Part shown: piece by piece, positions 7,795-16,098 of the stretch
Layout of the letters: every line of letters begins with the position of its first letter
Numbering within the stretch: position 1 is the first letter of the stretch
The notes under the pieces: model-generated
Told to the model about the DNA's origin: nothing
The model's input: only the letters and a program-made list of their open reading frames with translations
Database searches by the model: none
Program-made: the position numbers and the translations under genes
NCBI GenBank assembly: GCA_023400055.1
Contig: JAEXFN010000038.1
Span: 124,001 to 188,000, forward strand
Direction: 5' to 3'
Source of the DNA: Bacillota bacterium
Lineage (GTDB): Bacteria; Bacillota; UBA4882; UBA8346
DNA: 64,000 bases

Positions 7795-8400
7795 ATGAGT
7801 GAAAAACAAAAGCATTTAATTAAAGAAGATTTTTCCATGCTGGCTTTACTGACAATACCGATTGCCGTAGCCGTAAACTTTGTCGGGTCACAGATTCATC
7901 ACGCTCTGTCCCTGCCACTCTTTCTTGATACAATTGGCACATTTTTCGTTTCAATGCTCTGTGGTCCGTGGGTTGGCGCTCTGACGGGTTTGATTGGCAA
8001 CCTCGTACTCGGCATCACCAATCCCAGCGCTATTCCGTTCGCGCTGACAAGCATTGCAGTGGGTCTTGTAGCGGGTTTCCTGGCACGTGCGAAAATGTTT
8101 GATACATGGTGGAAACTCGTGATTACTATATTGGTGACATCGTTGGTATCCACAATTACGTCGGCGCCGATTGCCGTTTTATTGTTCGGCGGTGTAACCA
8201 GTTCCGCAGATTCTCTGTTTGCTGCAACTTTGATGGCTTCCGGCGTGAACATCTGGAAAGCGGTCATCGGTACGAGCCTGTTGTTCACATGTATCGACAG
8301 GGTCATTGCGATTATTGTTACTTGGCTAATCATTAAAGTGATTCCAGCAAGAACCCTAATCAAATACAGTCTGGGTACAAATTACATCAAAAACTCCTAA
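7795..8400 (+). CDS. ECF transporter S component (substrate-binding membrane subunit)
   Basis: This 201-residue hydrophobic protein has about six membrane segments and the look of an ECF S component (LLTIPIAVAVNFVGSQIHHAL, DTIGTFFVSMLCGPWVGALTGLIGN, ITSAPIAVLLFGG). It binds the substrate and docks on the EcfT/EcfA/EcfA' module encoded directly downstream. The following nucleoside phosphorylase gene suggests that the substrate is a nucleoside or base, but vitamins are the more usual ECF substrates, so this remains inference. GGGGAGGG lies about ten bases before the ATG. A stable hairpin separates the gene from ecfT. Confidence 0.87.
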   Translation: MSEKQKHLIKEDFSMLALLTIPIAVAVNFVGSQIHHALSLPLFLDTIGTFFVSMLCGPWVGALTGLIGNLVLGITNPSAIPFALTSIAVGLVAGFLARAKMFDTWWKLVITILVTSLVSTITSAPIAVLLFGGVTSSADSLFAATLMASGVNIWKAVIGTSLLFTCIDRVIAIIVTWLIIKVIPARTLIKYSLGTNYIKNS

Positions 8401-8431
8401 ATCAAGGCGACTTAAGCTGGATAGTAAAAAG

Positions 8432-8474
8432 AGGTACCGCCCTAAGCCTGTAAAGGGTAAAAAAGGCGGTACCT
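8432..8474 (+). promoter_or_regulatory. Intercistronic hairpin between ECF S and T genes
   Basis: AGGTACCGCC (8432-8441) is perfectly complementary to GGCGGTACCT (8465-8474), with a 23-base loop that itself can pair CCCT with AGGG. The ribosome binding site AAGGAG of ecfT begins just after the stem. There is no T-run, so this is not an intrinsic terminator; it more likely stabilises the S-component message or tunes ecfT translation. Confidence 0.65.
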
Positions 8475-8490
8475 ATAAGGAGTCAATCAT

Positions 8491-9282
8491 ATGTTCAGAG
8501 AAAGGCTTAATGTTGTTAAAAAAAATCCGATTGCCGCATTGTATCCCACAGCAAAGGGATGGATTGTCATTCTGTATTGCGTATGTGTATCCATTCTGGC
8601 AACAATTCGGGTGAACGGTTATGCAATCTATCTGATTCCGTTTTTCATAATGATTCCGGTTCTTTTTACCGCCAGTGGAATATGGGAAAAATTCTTTAAA
8701 TTCTATAAGAGCATATTTATATTTATTGCCTTTATATTTGTCGTACAGACTCTGGTAATTCGAAGCGATGCGGTCCTGTTTCGTTTCGGTATACTCAGCA
8801 TCTACGAGGAAGGTCTTCAACGTGCGATTTTCTTGTGCTTTATCATCCTGAACATCTCCGGCATCCTTTTATGGCTGTTCCAGACGACGGAAACGAAGGA
8901 AATGACTTATGCTCTGGAAAAAATGGGAATAAATTATAAGGCTTCTTTTGTTTTTTTATCGACGTTTCAAATGATTGATGTTCTCGGAAAAAGTTCCAAG
9001 ACCATTATGAATGCGCAAAGAGCGCGTGGCATTGAAACGGAGGGAAATTTATTGGTGCGTTGCAAAGCATTTTTCCCGATGATTGTTCCTTTGGTCGTAG
9101 GCTCCATCATGAATACGGAAGAACGCGTATTAACCCTTGAATGCAAGGGTTTCGATACAAAATGCCCCAAAACACATTTATTAGAGCTGAAGAAATCAGG
9201 AAATGAATCGAAAGCGATTACGTTTTCTGCAATCATAGCGGCGGCTATATTGATTTGGAGGATCGTGCTGTGGGTACTGTAA
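8491..9282 (+). CDS. ecfT: ECF transporter T component
   Basis: The 263-residue protein has about five membrane helices in its N-terminal part and a C-terminal amphipathic coupling region. The first coupling motif Ala-Arg-Gly is present (NAQRARGIETEG); the second is CKG (LECKGFDTK) rather than ARG. These helices fit grooves in the two EcfA ATPases and transmit ATP-driven motion to the S component. The gene overlaps the start of ecfA by 13 bp and is preceded by AAGGAG. It belongs to the group II-like arrangement in which one S gene is linked to its own T and A genes. Confidence 0.9.
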   Translation: MFRERLNVVKKNPIAALYPTAKGWIVILYCVCVSILATIRVNGYAIYLIPFFIMIPVLFTASGIWEKFFKFYKSIFIFIAFIFVVQTLVIRSDAVLFRFGILSIYEEGLQRAIFLCFIILNISGILLWLFQTTETKEMTYALEKMGINYKASFVFLSTFQMIDVLGKSSKTIMNAQRARGIETEGNLLVRCKAFFPMIVPLVVGSIMNTEERVLTLECKGFDTKCPKTHLLELKKSGNESKAITFSAIIAAAILIWRIVLWVL

Positions 9283-10133
9283 TTGAATTTAAAAACGTAA
9301 CATACACCTATCCTCTGTCTGGCAAACCGGCCATTAAAAATATGAATTTCAAAATTGAAGAAGGAAGATTTTATGGTGTAATCGGGGAAAACGGTTCGGG
9401 AAAAACGACTCTTTGCTCACTTATCCGGGGCTTTGCACCTAATTTTTATAAAGGCGATCTGGAAGGTGAAGTCCTGGTTGACGGGAAGCCGACCATAGCG
9501 TATGGTCCAGGGGAGCTCGCCTTAAAAATCGGATATGTGTTTCAGAATCCTTTTAATCAAATCAGCGGAGTAAAAGATACGGTTTTTGAAGAAGTGGCAT
9601 TTGGGCTCGAAAACTTCGGCGTTGATGCCGACGAAATCGAGCAACGCGTTATCAACGTAATGGAAATGACGGATATAATGGCTATCGCGTTTAAAAACCC
9701 CTTTGAGCTTTCAGGCGGGCAGCAGCAGCGCGTGGCGCTTGCCTCCACAATTGTGCTCAAGCCGGATATCCTGGTGATCGATGAACCGACTTCTCAATTG
9801 GATCCGGAAGGAACAGAAAGTGTATTCAAAATTATCAGCGAGATGAAAAGCGAACGAAAGACCATCCTACTGGTGGAACATAAAGTGGATCTTATAGCGG
9901 AATATGCCGATGAGATTCTCGTTCTCAAAGATGGTGAATTGATAAAAGCAGGGCCAAAGCAGGATATCTTATCGGATATATCCCTGCTCGAAAAAAATGT
10001 TCAGCTTCCCCAAATGGCAATACTGGGCAATGAATTAAGAAAATTGGGATTGGCGTTTGATGATATACCGATTACGGAAAGCCAGGCTGTAAAGGTTGTC
10101 AAGAGCCTTCTTGTGAAGGGAGGGAAAAGTTAA
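9270..10133 (+). CDS. ecfA: ECF transporter ATPase subunit (canonical)
   Basis: The 287-residue ABC ATPase has Walker A GENGSGKT (39-46), Q-loop (YVFQNPFNQ, Gln92), signature LSGGQ (147-151), Walker B ending in Asp171-Glu172 (LVIDEPTSQLD) and the switch His204 (LVEHK). The chosen start is GTG at 9270, eight bases after GGAGG; the frame opens at TTG 9255, but that codon overlaps the ribosome binding site. All catalytic motifs are intact, in contrast to the partner ATPase encoded next. Together they form the EcfA-A' heterodimer that powers uptake. Confidence 0.93.
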   Translation: MGTVIEFKNVTYTYPLSGKPAIKNMNFKIEEGRFYGVIGENGSGKTTLCSLIRGFAPNFYKGDLEGEVLVDGKPTIAYGPGELALKIGYVFQNPFNQISGVKDTVFEEVAFGLENFGVDADEIEQRVINVMEMTDIMAIAFKNPFELSGGQQQRVALASTIVLKPDILVIDEPTSQLDPEGTESVFKIISEMKSERKTILLVEHKVDLIAEYADEILVLKDGELIKAGPKQDILSDISLLEKNVQLPQMAILGNELRKLGLAFDDIPITESQAVKVVKSLLVKGGKS

Positions 10134-10975
10134 TGACCTATATCACACTGGATCACGTCAGTTATGAATACCCCGGCGGCTTTCTGGCAGTAGATGATAT
10201 CAGCATGGGGATTGAAAAGGGCGAAAGCATTGCCATTATCGGCCAGAATGGAGCCGGAAAAACGACCACCGTAAAAATGCTCAACGGCCTTTTACGTCCC
10301 ACCAAGGGGAATGTAATCATCGGCGATATGAACAGCAAAGATTATACCATTGCCCAGATGAGCCGCGTCGTCGGATATGTCTTCCAGAACCCGGACGACC
10401 AGATATTCCATTCAACCATTTATGACGAAGTCGCTTTCGGTTCCAAGGCGCTGAATAAAACAGCGGAAGAAACCAGAAAACTTATCGACTACGCCCTTGA
10501 AATTACCAATTTGACTCAATTCAAAAATGAAAATCCATTTGATCTTCCGTTTTCAATGAGGAAATTTATCTCTATCGCCGCGATTATAGCCATGGACACG
10601 CAGGTCATGATTTTTGATGAACCGACGGCCGGCCAGGATTTGTGCGGAAATCTTCGGCTTGCTTCTATATTGGAGCAGCTGCATACCCAAGGTAAAACTT
10701 TGGTGACGATTTCGCATGATATGGAATTTGTGGTCAAAAATTTTAAGCGCGTTATCATCATGGCCGATAAAAAGATCGTCACGAGCGGTTCACCGTCTGA
10801 AATATTTTGGAATTTTGAGGCGCTAGAGAAATCCATGCTCAAGCAGCCTTATGTCAGCCGGCTCTGTCGAACGCTAAACTTGGGGGAGGGAATTGTCACA
10901 ATGGAGGAAACCGTTCAGGCGATTCTCAAATCGGCAAATACGAAAACGACAACCCCTTCGATAGCTGGAAAATAG
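10133..10975 (+). CDS. ECF transporter ATPase subunit with degenerate signature motif
   Basis: The 280-residue partner ATPase keeps Walker A GQNGAGKT (37-44), Q-loop (VFQNPDDQ, Gln85), Walker B (MIFDEPTAGQD, Asp162-Glu163) and switch His195 (ISHDMEF). The signature motif expected as LSGGQ is replaced by LPFSMRKFISIAA (138-150), lacking both glycines. In a heterodimer this would leave one of the two ATP sites without a normal signature, as in asymmetric ABC ATPases. Its ATG overlaps the stop of ecfA by one base (TAATG), implying translational coupling and equal stoichiometry. Confidence 0.9.
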   Translation: MTYITLDHVSYEYPGGFLAVDDISMGIEKGESIAIIGQNGAGKTTTVKMLNGLLRPTKGNVIIGDMNSKDYTIAQMSRVVGYVFQNPDDQIFHSTIYDEVAFGSKALNKTAEETRKLIDYALEITNLTQFKNENPFDLPFSMRKFISIAAIIAMDTQVMIFDEPTAGQDLCGNLRLASILEQLHTQGKTLVTISHDMEFVVKNFKRVIIMADKKIVTSGSPSEIFWNFEALEKSMLKQPYVSRLCRTLNLGEGIVTMEETVQAILKSANTKTTTPSIAGK

Positions 10976-11255
10976 TGTAAACCGGACTTCCCCGGAAGAG
11001 CGGCCGTCCGGATATTCGGGAGCCTGTTTCTCCAAATGAGTCCGATCTGAAGACCGCGGCCGGGAGCATGCGCGACAGTTTCTGGGATGAGGCGGGATGG
11101 ATCTCAACCATAGCCTCTTGAAAACAGCCCCATATCAGCCACTTGAACAAGGTATTGCAGCGGTTTTTGTTTGACCACGAGCTTGCATCAGAACTGGCAG
11201 CATCAAACGCTTCAGTTGATTCTATTGAAATCATTCAACTAGGAGGAACAGCAGA

Positions 11256-12026
11256 ATGGCAGTACAATTAGCTCACCACTTAAAATGTGCTAAAGGCGAC
11301 GTTGGCAGATACGTAATCCTTCCCGGAGATCCTGGCCGTGTACCCAAAATCGCGGCTTATCTGGATAATGCCGTACATATAAAAACTCACCGGGAATTTG
11401 TCACTTATACCGGAACGCTGGAGGGCGCAAAAGTCAGCGTCACCTCGACGGGGATCGGCGGGCCATCGGCCTCGATTGCCATGGAAGAACTGGTTCAGCT
11501 CGGTTCGGATACTTTTATCCGCGTCGGGACCTGTGGCGGCATCGATAGCAGCCTTTTGCCGGGAGATTTGATTATTCCTACCGGCGCCATCCGCAAAGAA
11601 GGAACCGGCCGCGAATACATTCCCATTGAATACCCCGCCGTGGCTGATTACAGTTTGGTACGTGAACTGGACGAAGCGGCTATCCGCCTCGGAAAGCGTC
11701 ACCATCTGGGTGTCGTCGAATGCAAGGATTCCTATTATGGTCAGCACGATCCCGACCGCATGCCTGTCAGTTACGAGCTTCGCCAGAAATGGGAAGCATG
11801 GAAAAAGGCCGGCGCACTCGGCTCGGAAATGGAGTCGGCCACTCTGTACATCGTCGCCGCTACCCTTCGCGTCCGATGTGCCACTGTGCTTTTGTTGTGT
11901 CGTAATCTTGAGCGGGAAGCGCTTCAGAAGACCGGAGAAGTCAGCGTCTGGGAAACGACGCCGGCGATCGAAACCGCGGTTGAAGCGCTGCGCAGTCTGA
12001 TCAAAAAAGAGAATTCCGGAGCATAA
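11256..12026 (+). CDS. Nucleoside phosphorylase (uridine phosphorylase-like)
   Basis: This 256-residue enzyme belongs to the NP-I (PNP/UDP) family. Visible motifs are the phosphate-binding GDPGRV (24-29), VTSTGIGGPSASIAMEELV, RVGTCGGI, and the ribose/base-binding GSEMESATLY. It would split an imported nucleoside with phosphate into the free base and (deoxy)ribose 1-phosphate in the cytoplasm. Uridine phosphorylase is the best guess, because the length and the GDPGRV and EMESATL motifs fit, but purine specificity cannot be excluded. AGGAGGAACAGCAG precedes the ATG. The next step, phosphopentomutase, survives only as a pseudogene facing this gene. Confidence 0.9.
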   Translation: MAVQLAHHLKCAKGDVGRYVILPGDPGRVPKIAAYLDNAVHIKTHREFVTYTGTLEGAKVSVTSTGIGGPSASIAMEELVQLGSDTFIRVGTCGGIDSSLLPGDLIIPTGAIRKEGTGREYIPIEYPAVADYSLVRELDEAAIRLGKRHHLGVVECKDSYYGQHDPDRMPVSYELRQKWEAWKKAGALGSEMESATLYIVAATLRVRCATVLLLCRNLEREALQKTGEVSVWETTPAIETAVEALRSLIKKENSGA

Positions 12027-12048
12027 TCTCGTTTACAAGCAAATAACA

Positions 12049-12095
12049 AAGGGCAGCCCTTTGGCATAACCTAAAGGCTGCTCTTCTTCATTCTT
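12049..12095 (+). terminator. Terminator after the nucleoside phosphorylase gene
   Basis: GCAGCCCTTT and AAAGGCTGC form a stem with one bulged base around a ten-base loop, followed by TCTTCTTCATTCTTGTTT. The site lies 25 bp beyond the stop codon and can also serve the convergent deoB remnant. Confidence 0.7.
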
Positions 12096-12690
12096 GTTTA
12101 CTGAGTTTCCCGAAGAAACTTTTGAAGGCGGGAAGTTCCATATCCATGGAGCGTGATACTAAAATAATCAAGGATGATCGCAGCAATATCGCCGAAGGTG
12201 GAAGCGTTCCCAGGTTGACCCCGGATTTCACATTAGGCCCCGCGATTATCCACGGTGTGCATTCCCGCGAATGATCGGTTGATGGCGTCGAGGGGTCGCA
12301 GCCGTGAGCGCTGTGATCATGATTATGTCGTCCTTCCTCATTTGCAATTCCCTGGGCATTCCCGACGTTCGCATATTCGCTGATTCCGCGGCCTGCAAAA
12401 ATATCGTAAATTGTCACATCCTTCCCTGCCGTAAGGAAGTTGGTCCAGCATGGTATCAGCGGGCGGCTCTATGGAAAGTCGTGCCGGTTGGATGTGCGTA
12501 CAAAATTCGGATACCTACCCATAAAGGTCCGGGCGATGACCCGGCCATTGCGCATATTGGGCATATTGAAATAGCGACTTTTGGAAGCGGCGCCAAGCGT
12601 ATTGCTTCCAGCGTCTCCATGTTCGGCGGCGTCAGGCGCATTGCCGATCCCGCAACTGTCAAGCACAATTAAAAAGATCCTTTTCGTGAC
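12088..12690 (-). pseudogene. deoB: Phosphopentomutase remnant
   Basis: Pieces of phosphopentomutase are spread over this minus-strand region. The N-terminus (KRIFLIVLDSCGIGNAPDA, then EHGDAGSNTLGA.SKS.YFNMPNM) is followed almost directly by GRVIARTFMGRYPNF.RTSNRHD, then YDIFAGRGISE, and finally PSTDHSRECTPWIIAGPNVK and SGVNLGTLPPS. A normal DeoB has about 390-400 residues; here only about 200 remain, in more than one frame, with large internal deletions and no start codon in phase. The enzyme converts (deoxy)ribose 1-phosphate to the 5-phosphate, the step after the phosphorylase encoded opposite. Its loss implies another copy elsewhere or a changed pathway. Confidence 0.88.
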
Positions 12691-12766
12691 GGCGCCATCC
12701 TCTCCCTATTTTCCTGTTTTGCCCTATTATTATAGTTCAGACAGTTGCAGCCGGAAGGGATAAGTG

Positions 12767-12789
12767 TACAAAAGTCTCGGTCTTTTGTA
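12767..12789. promoter_or_regulatory. Inverted repeat upstream of the Crp/Fnr gene
   Basis: TACAAAAG (12767-12774) and CTTTTGTA (12782-12789) form a perfect dyad with a 7-bp spacer about 90 bp before the ATG of the Crp/Fnr gene. Its size fits a dimeric winged-helix regulator, so autoregulation is plausible. The half-sites differ from classic TGTGA (Crp) or TTGAT (Fnr). Confidence 0.45.
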
Positions 12790-12877
12790 TATCTTAATGA
12801 AATTTATTTGAGAAGCGGACAGATGGCCTTGCTCAATTTTAGCGAATGAAGTACTTTTTAGAACAGGGGGACTTTCT

Positions 12878-13618
12878 ATGGCTGACATTCTACGATATCT
12901 TCAGTCCTTGGACGAATCGATAAGGGAAAAGCTTTTAAGCTTGTTTGTCACGATGCCGGGTTCCCTTCGCGAACGCTGTACCGTTCAAAGCCTGAAAAAG
13001 GGCGATATTCTCGCCGGCCCATTGGACCGCAGTGATTTCGTATATGTCCTGACACAAGGGAGCATCCGGACGGCGAATCAGGATTCTTCCGGAAACACCT
13101 TTGTCGTTGCCGAGTTTAAGGCCCCTGCGCTCTTCGGGGAATTTGAACTGATTGCCGGATGCCCCTTTTACCGGGGCACGCTGATCGCCACAGCCGATTG
13201 CCAGATCATAGCCATTGGACGGGAATCCTATCTAGATTGGGTTCGGGGAAATGGGGAAGTGCTGTTCCGGAGGGCCCGAGCAGTAACTCGCCAGCTGCTG
13301 GAACAGTGTAGCAACGAAAGGAATTTTCTATCGCTGCGCGGAACGGAAAGACTGATGTTCCTGCTCTGTCGGTATTACGAGCGGAATGCAACGGGCGAAA
13401 CCGCACGCATTTGTGCCACAAGGCAGGAAATAGCGGACGAAATTGGCACCAGTGTAAAAACCGTCAGCCGAGGGCTTCGGCGGCTTGCGGAACGGGGACT
13501 GGTTCGCCTCGAGGACCGCAGAGTCGTTATTCGCAGGGAAGATTACGAGGATCTTCGAGCGCTGCTGGAAAAAGAACTTCTTTCCAATCCCCTTGAGAAC
13601 GGAAATCCGGATTTTTAG
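12878..13618 (+). CDS. Crp/Fnr-family transcriptional regulator
   Basis: This 246-residue protein has an N-terminal cyclic-nucleotide-binding-like beta-roll (residues about 20-135, with FVVAEFKAPALFGEFELI) and a C-terminal winged helix (ATRQEIADEIGTSVKTVSRG, about 188-207). The N-terminus lacks the cysteine cluster of Fnr, so an oxygen-sensing iron-sulfur cluster is unlikely; a small organic ligand is more probable. It is encoded 29 bp before the YjjI glycyl-radical enzyme gene in the same direction and is probably its dedicated regulator. A dyad (TACAAAAG...CTTTTGTA) lies upstream. The start is supported by CAGGGGGACT ahead of the ATG. Confidence 0.9.
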   Translation: MADILRYLQSLDESIREKLLSLFVTMPGSLRERCTVQSLKKGDILAGPLDRSDFVYVLTQGSIRTANQDSSGNTFVVAEFKAPALFGEFELIAGCPFYRGTLIATADCQIIAIGRESYLDWVRGNGEVLFRRARAVTRQLLEQCSNERNFLSLRGTERLMFLLCRYYERNATGETARICATRQEIADEIGTSVKTVSRGLRRLAERGLVRLEDRRVVIRREDYEDLRALLEKELLSNPLENGNPDF

Positions 13619-13647
13619 ATCAATTGAAATAAGAAAGGGGTGCAAAA

Positions 13648-15144
13648 ATGGATCAGGTAATGGATCTAATCACAGCCCAAAACCTCACCTATGATCAAAA
13701 GCTTCTGCGACTTGCTCAGGCCGCAGAAAATTCTGTCGACCCGCTGCATGTCTCGGACCGATTTCAGTATTATTTTCAAAAAGGCGCTTTGTGCGATATG
13801 AACGAGGGAAAGGCCCCATACAGGCCACGCTACATTCTGGCCGACTTTCAGAAATTCGTCCGAAACGGCAGTGAGTTTCTGCGTCTGAAGCCGCCGGAGG
13901 ATCTGGACGACCTGCTGACTTCCCTATGTATCCTGTATGGCCATATCCCTTCCGTGACGGGTCGTCCGGTGTATGTAGGCAACCTGGATAAACTGATCGA
14001 TCCGTTTCTAGCGGGAATCTCCGACAAAGAGGCATCTAAAAAGCTGAAACGCTTTCTCAATTTCATTGACCGTACGGTCGCAAACGGCTACTGCCACGCG
14101 AACCTCGGGCCGGAAGCAAGCCGTGCCGGGCGGCTCATCCTCGATGTGGAGCGAGAATTGCAAAATGCCGTACCGAATTTTACATTGAAATACGATCCCG
14201 ATATAACCCCTGATGATTTTGGCGAACAGGCTGTTTTAACTGCGCTTTCCTGTGCGAACCCAGCTTTCTGCAATCATCGCATTCACCAGCAGACTTACAG
14301 CGGCGATTATGGCATCGCCAGCTGCTTCAATATCTTGCCGGTAGGCGGTGGGGGATACTGCCTATCCCGCGTCGTCCTGCCGAGATTGGCAGACCTTGCT
14401 TCCAGTATCGATCAGTTTATGGAAGAGCTTTTGCCTGAGGCCATGCAGGCGCTGGGGGAGTATATGAATGAACGAGTCCGTTTTATTGTGGAAAAATCTC
14501 ATTTCTTTGACACTTCATTTTTGGTGAAAGAAGGCCTTGTGAACTCAGAACGTTTCGTCGGTATGTTCGGAGTCGCCGGATTGTGTGAATGTGTAAACAC
14601 GCTGCTGAAAAACCGCGGTGGTCACCGTTATGGTCGTGACGAGGAAGCGAACGATCTCGGTGATCGCATCATGCGGGAGATACAGGCTTTTGTGGGTGAT
14701 TTCTCAGCCGCATATTCGAAATTGACTGGGAACCGTTACCTCCTGCACGCGCAGGCCGGACTGGCACCTCAAAAGGGCGTGACCCCCGGCGTGCGCATTG
14801 TAGTCGGCGACGAGCCGGACAACTTGATGGATCATCTTCGCCACAGCGCGCGGTTCCACCGCTTCTTCCCCACCGGAGTTTCTGATGTTTTCCCGATCGA
14901 ATCCACGGCGCGCGACAATCCCGCCGCCATTTTGGACCTGGTGAAAGGCGCATTTGCTATTCATGATAAATATTTAAGCTTCTATACCGCAGACGGTGAC
15001 TTGATTCGGATTACAGGCTATCTCGCCAAACGGAGTGAAATGGAAAAATTCAGTAAAGGCATCCCTGTTTTGCAGGACACCTCCCATGGTGCGGTAAAAA
15101 ACTATCTCAACAACCACGTCGCCGAAAGAAAGGTGCGCTTTTAA
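13648..15144 (+). CDS. yjjI: YjjI-family glycyl-radical enzyme
   Basis: This 498-residue protein matches the YjjI group of glycyl-radical enzymes, which are shorter than pyruvate formate-lyase. The glycyl-radical site near the C-terminus reads LIRITGYLAKRS, with Gly457. The best candidate for the catalytic thiyl cysteine is Cys226 in GDYGIASCFN. The substrate of YjjI is not known to me. In enterobacteria yjjI and yjjW lie next to the deoxynucleoside operon; here they follow nucleoside uptake and phosphorolysis genes, which supports a role in (deoxy)nucleoside or aldehyde metabolism. The activase gene overlaps the stop codon by one base. AAAGGGGTG precedes the ATG. The enzyme would work only without oxygen. 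Confidence 0.9.
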   Translation: MDQVMDLITAQNLTYDQKLLRLAQAAENSVDPLHVSDRFQYYFQKGALCDMNEGKAPYRPRYILADFQKFVRNGSEFLRLKPPEDLDDLLTSLCILYGHIPSVTGRPVYVGNLDKLIDPFLAGISDKEASKKLKRFLNFIDRTVANGYCHANLGPEASRAGRLILDVERELQNAVPNFTLKYDPDITPDDFGEQAVLTALSCANPAFCNHRIHQQTYSGDYGIASCFNILPVGGGGYCLSRVVLPRLADLASSIDQFMEELLPEAMQALGEYMNERVRFIVEKSHFFDTSFLVKEGLVNSERFVGMFGVAGLCECVNTLLKNRGGHRYGRDEEANDLGDRIMREIQAFVGDFSAAYSKLTGNRYLLHAQAGLAPQKGVTPGVRIVVGDEPDNLMDHLRHSARFHRFFPTGVSDVFPIESTARDNPAAILDLVKGAFAIHDKYLSFYTADGDLIRITGYLAKRSEMEKFSKGIPVLQDTSHGAVKNYLNNHVAERKVRF

Positions 15145-15980
15145 TGGCTTCGGCCCCTGTCAATAAAATGATTCCCTTCAGTATGGTAGACGGTCCGGGC
15201 AGCAGGACTTCCGTTTTTCTGCAGGGCTGCAATATTCACTGCGCCTATTGCCACAATCCAGAGACCCAGCAGTTGTGTTGCAATTGCCGGACCTGTGTCA
15301 ACGGTTGCCCTGCAAAAGCCCTTTCCGTGCGAGATAACCGGGTGGTCTGGGACGATAAAAAATGCCTATCGTGCGACCTTTGCATTAAGATTTGTCCGTA
15401 CCGCGCTTCGCCACGCGTTCTGATGCTCGATGCACAGGAAGTCTTTGAGCGCGTACAAAAGAATATTCCCTTTATCCGCGGCATTACCGTTTCCGGAGGC
15501 GAATGCATGTTGTACCCGGACTTTTTGCTGGAGCTTGTCAGCCGGGTGAAAAAGGCCGGACTGACTGCACTGCTCGACAGCAATGGCACGGTGGCCTTTC
15601 GCCTCTACTCCGGGCTGACCCGTCTGTGCGACGGCGTCATGCTCGATGTCAAGAGTTGGGATCCGCAGGTTTTTCGCACGCTGACTGGAACGGGCAATGA
15701 AGTCGTCAAAGAAAACCTCCGGTACCTCGCGGCTGAAAATCGTCTGGAGGAAATCCGGATCGTCTGTCTGGATGGCTGGGTAGATGCTGAAGCCGTCATT
15801 CACGGCATTGCCGAAACGCTTGCGGAAAAAACCGCCTTGCAAAATCTCCGGCTGATCCGTTTTCGCAGTTTCGGTGTCCGTGGTGCCCTCAACAATATAC
15901 AGCCCCCTTCTGAAGGCAGAATGCAGGAACTACAGGAACTGGCTGAGAAGTGTGGCTTCCGGAAAATACGGATTAGCTGA
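15144..15980 (+). CDS. yjjW: YjjW-type glycyl-radical activating enzyme (radical SAM)
   Basis: This 278-residue protein carries the radical-SAM motif CNIHCAYC (Cys29, Cys33, Cys36) and two ferredoxin clusters (Cys45/48/51/55 and Cys74/77/80/84), as usual in glycyl-radical activases. It uses S-adenosylmethionine and a reduced [4Fe-4S] cluster to abstract hydrogen from Gly457 of the enzyme encoded just upstream. The MVDGPGSR stretch and VSGGEC motif are typical. Its ATG overlaps the yjjI stop (TAATG), so the two are translationally coupled. A terminator follows after about 90 bp. Confidence 0.93.
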   Translation: MASAPVNKMIPFSMVDGPGSRTSVFLQGCNIHCAYCHNPETQQLCCNCRTCVNGCPAKALSVRDNRVVWDDKKCLSCDLCIKICPYRASPRVLMLDAQEVFERVQKNIPFIRGITVSGGECMLYPDFLLELVSRVKKAGLTALLDSNGTVAFRLYSGLTRLCDGVMLDVKSWDPQVFRTLTGTGNEVVKENLRYLAAENRLEEIRIVCLDGWVDAEAVIHGIAETLAEKTALQNLRLIRFRSFGVRGALNNIQPPSEGRMQELQELAEKCGFRKIRIS

Positions 15981-16070
15981 TTGAACAGGACCGCAAAAAA
16001 GGTTGCCCGTTAGCACCGTGCCAAGATTACTATGTTATATCAAACAACCAATAATGATTGACTGATAGAA

Positions 16071-16098
16071 GAAACCTGGGACTGGTCCGGGTTTTTTC
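16071..16098 (+). terminator. Intrinsic terminator after yjjW
   Basis: AAACCTGG and CCGGGTTT pair around a short loop, and the stem runs into TTTTTTCTG. It closes the Crp-yjjI-yjjW transcript. Confidence 0.75.

Noticed and set aside
11111..11255. Frame without start (SHLNKVLQRFLFDHELASEL) upstream of the nucleoside phosphorylase gene
   Set aside because: It may be a gene remnant, but there is no start codon and no family match that I can defend.
12304..12672. 122-residue plus-strand frame
   Set aside because: It is antisense to the deoB remnant, whose conserved peptides are on the minus strand.
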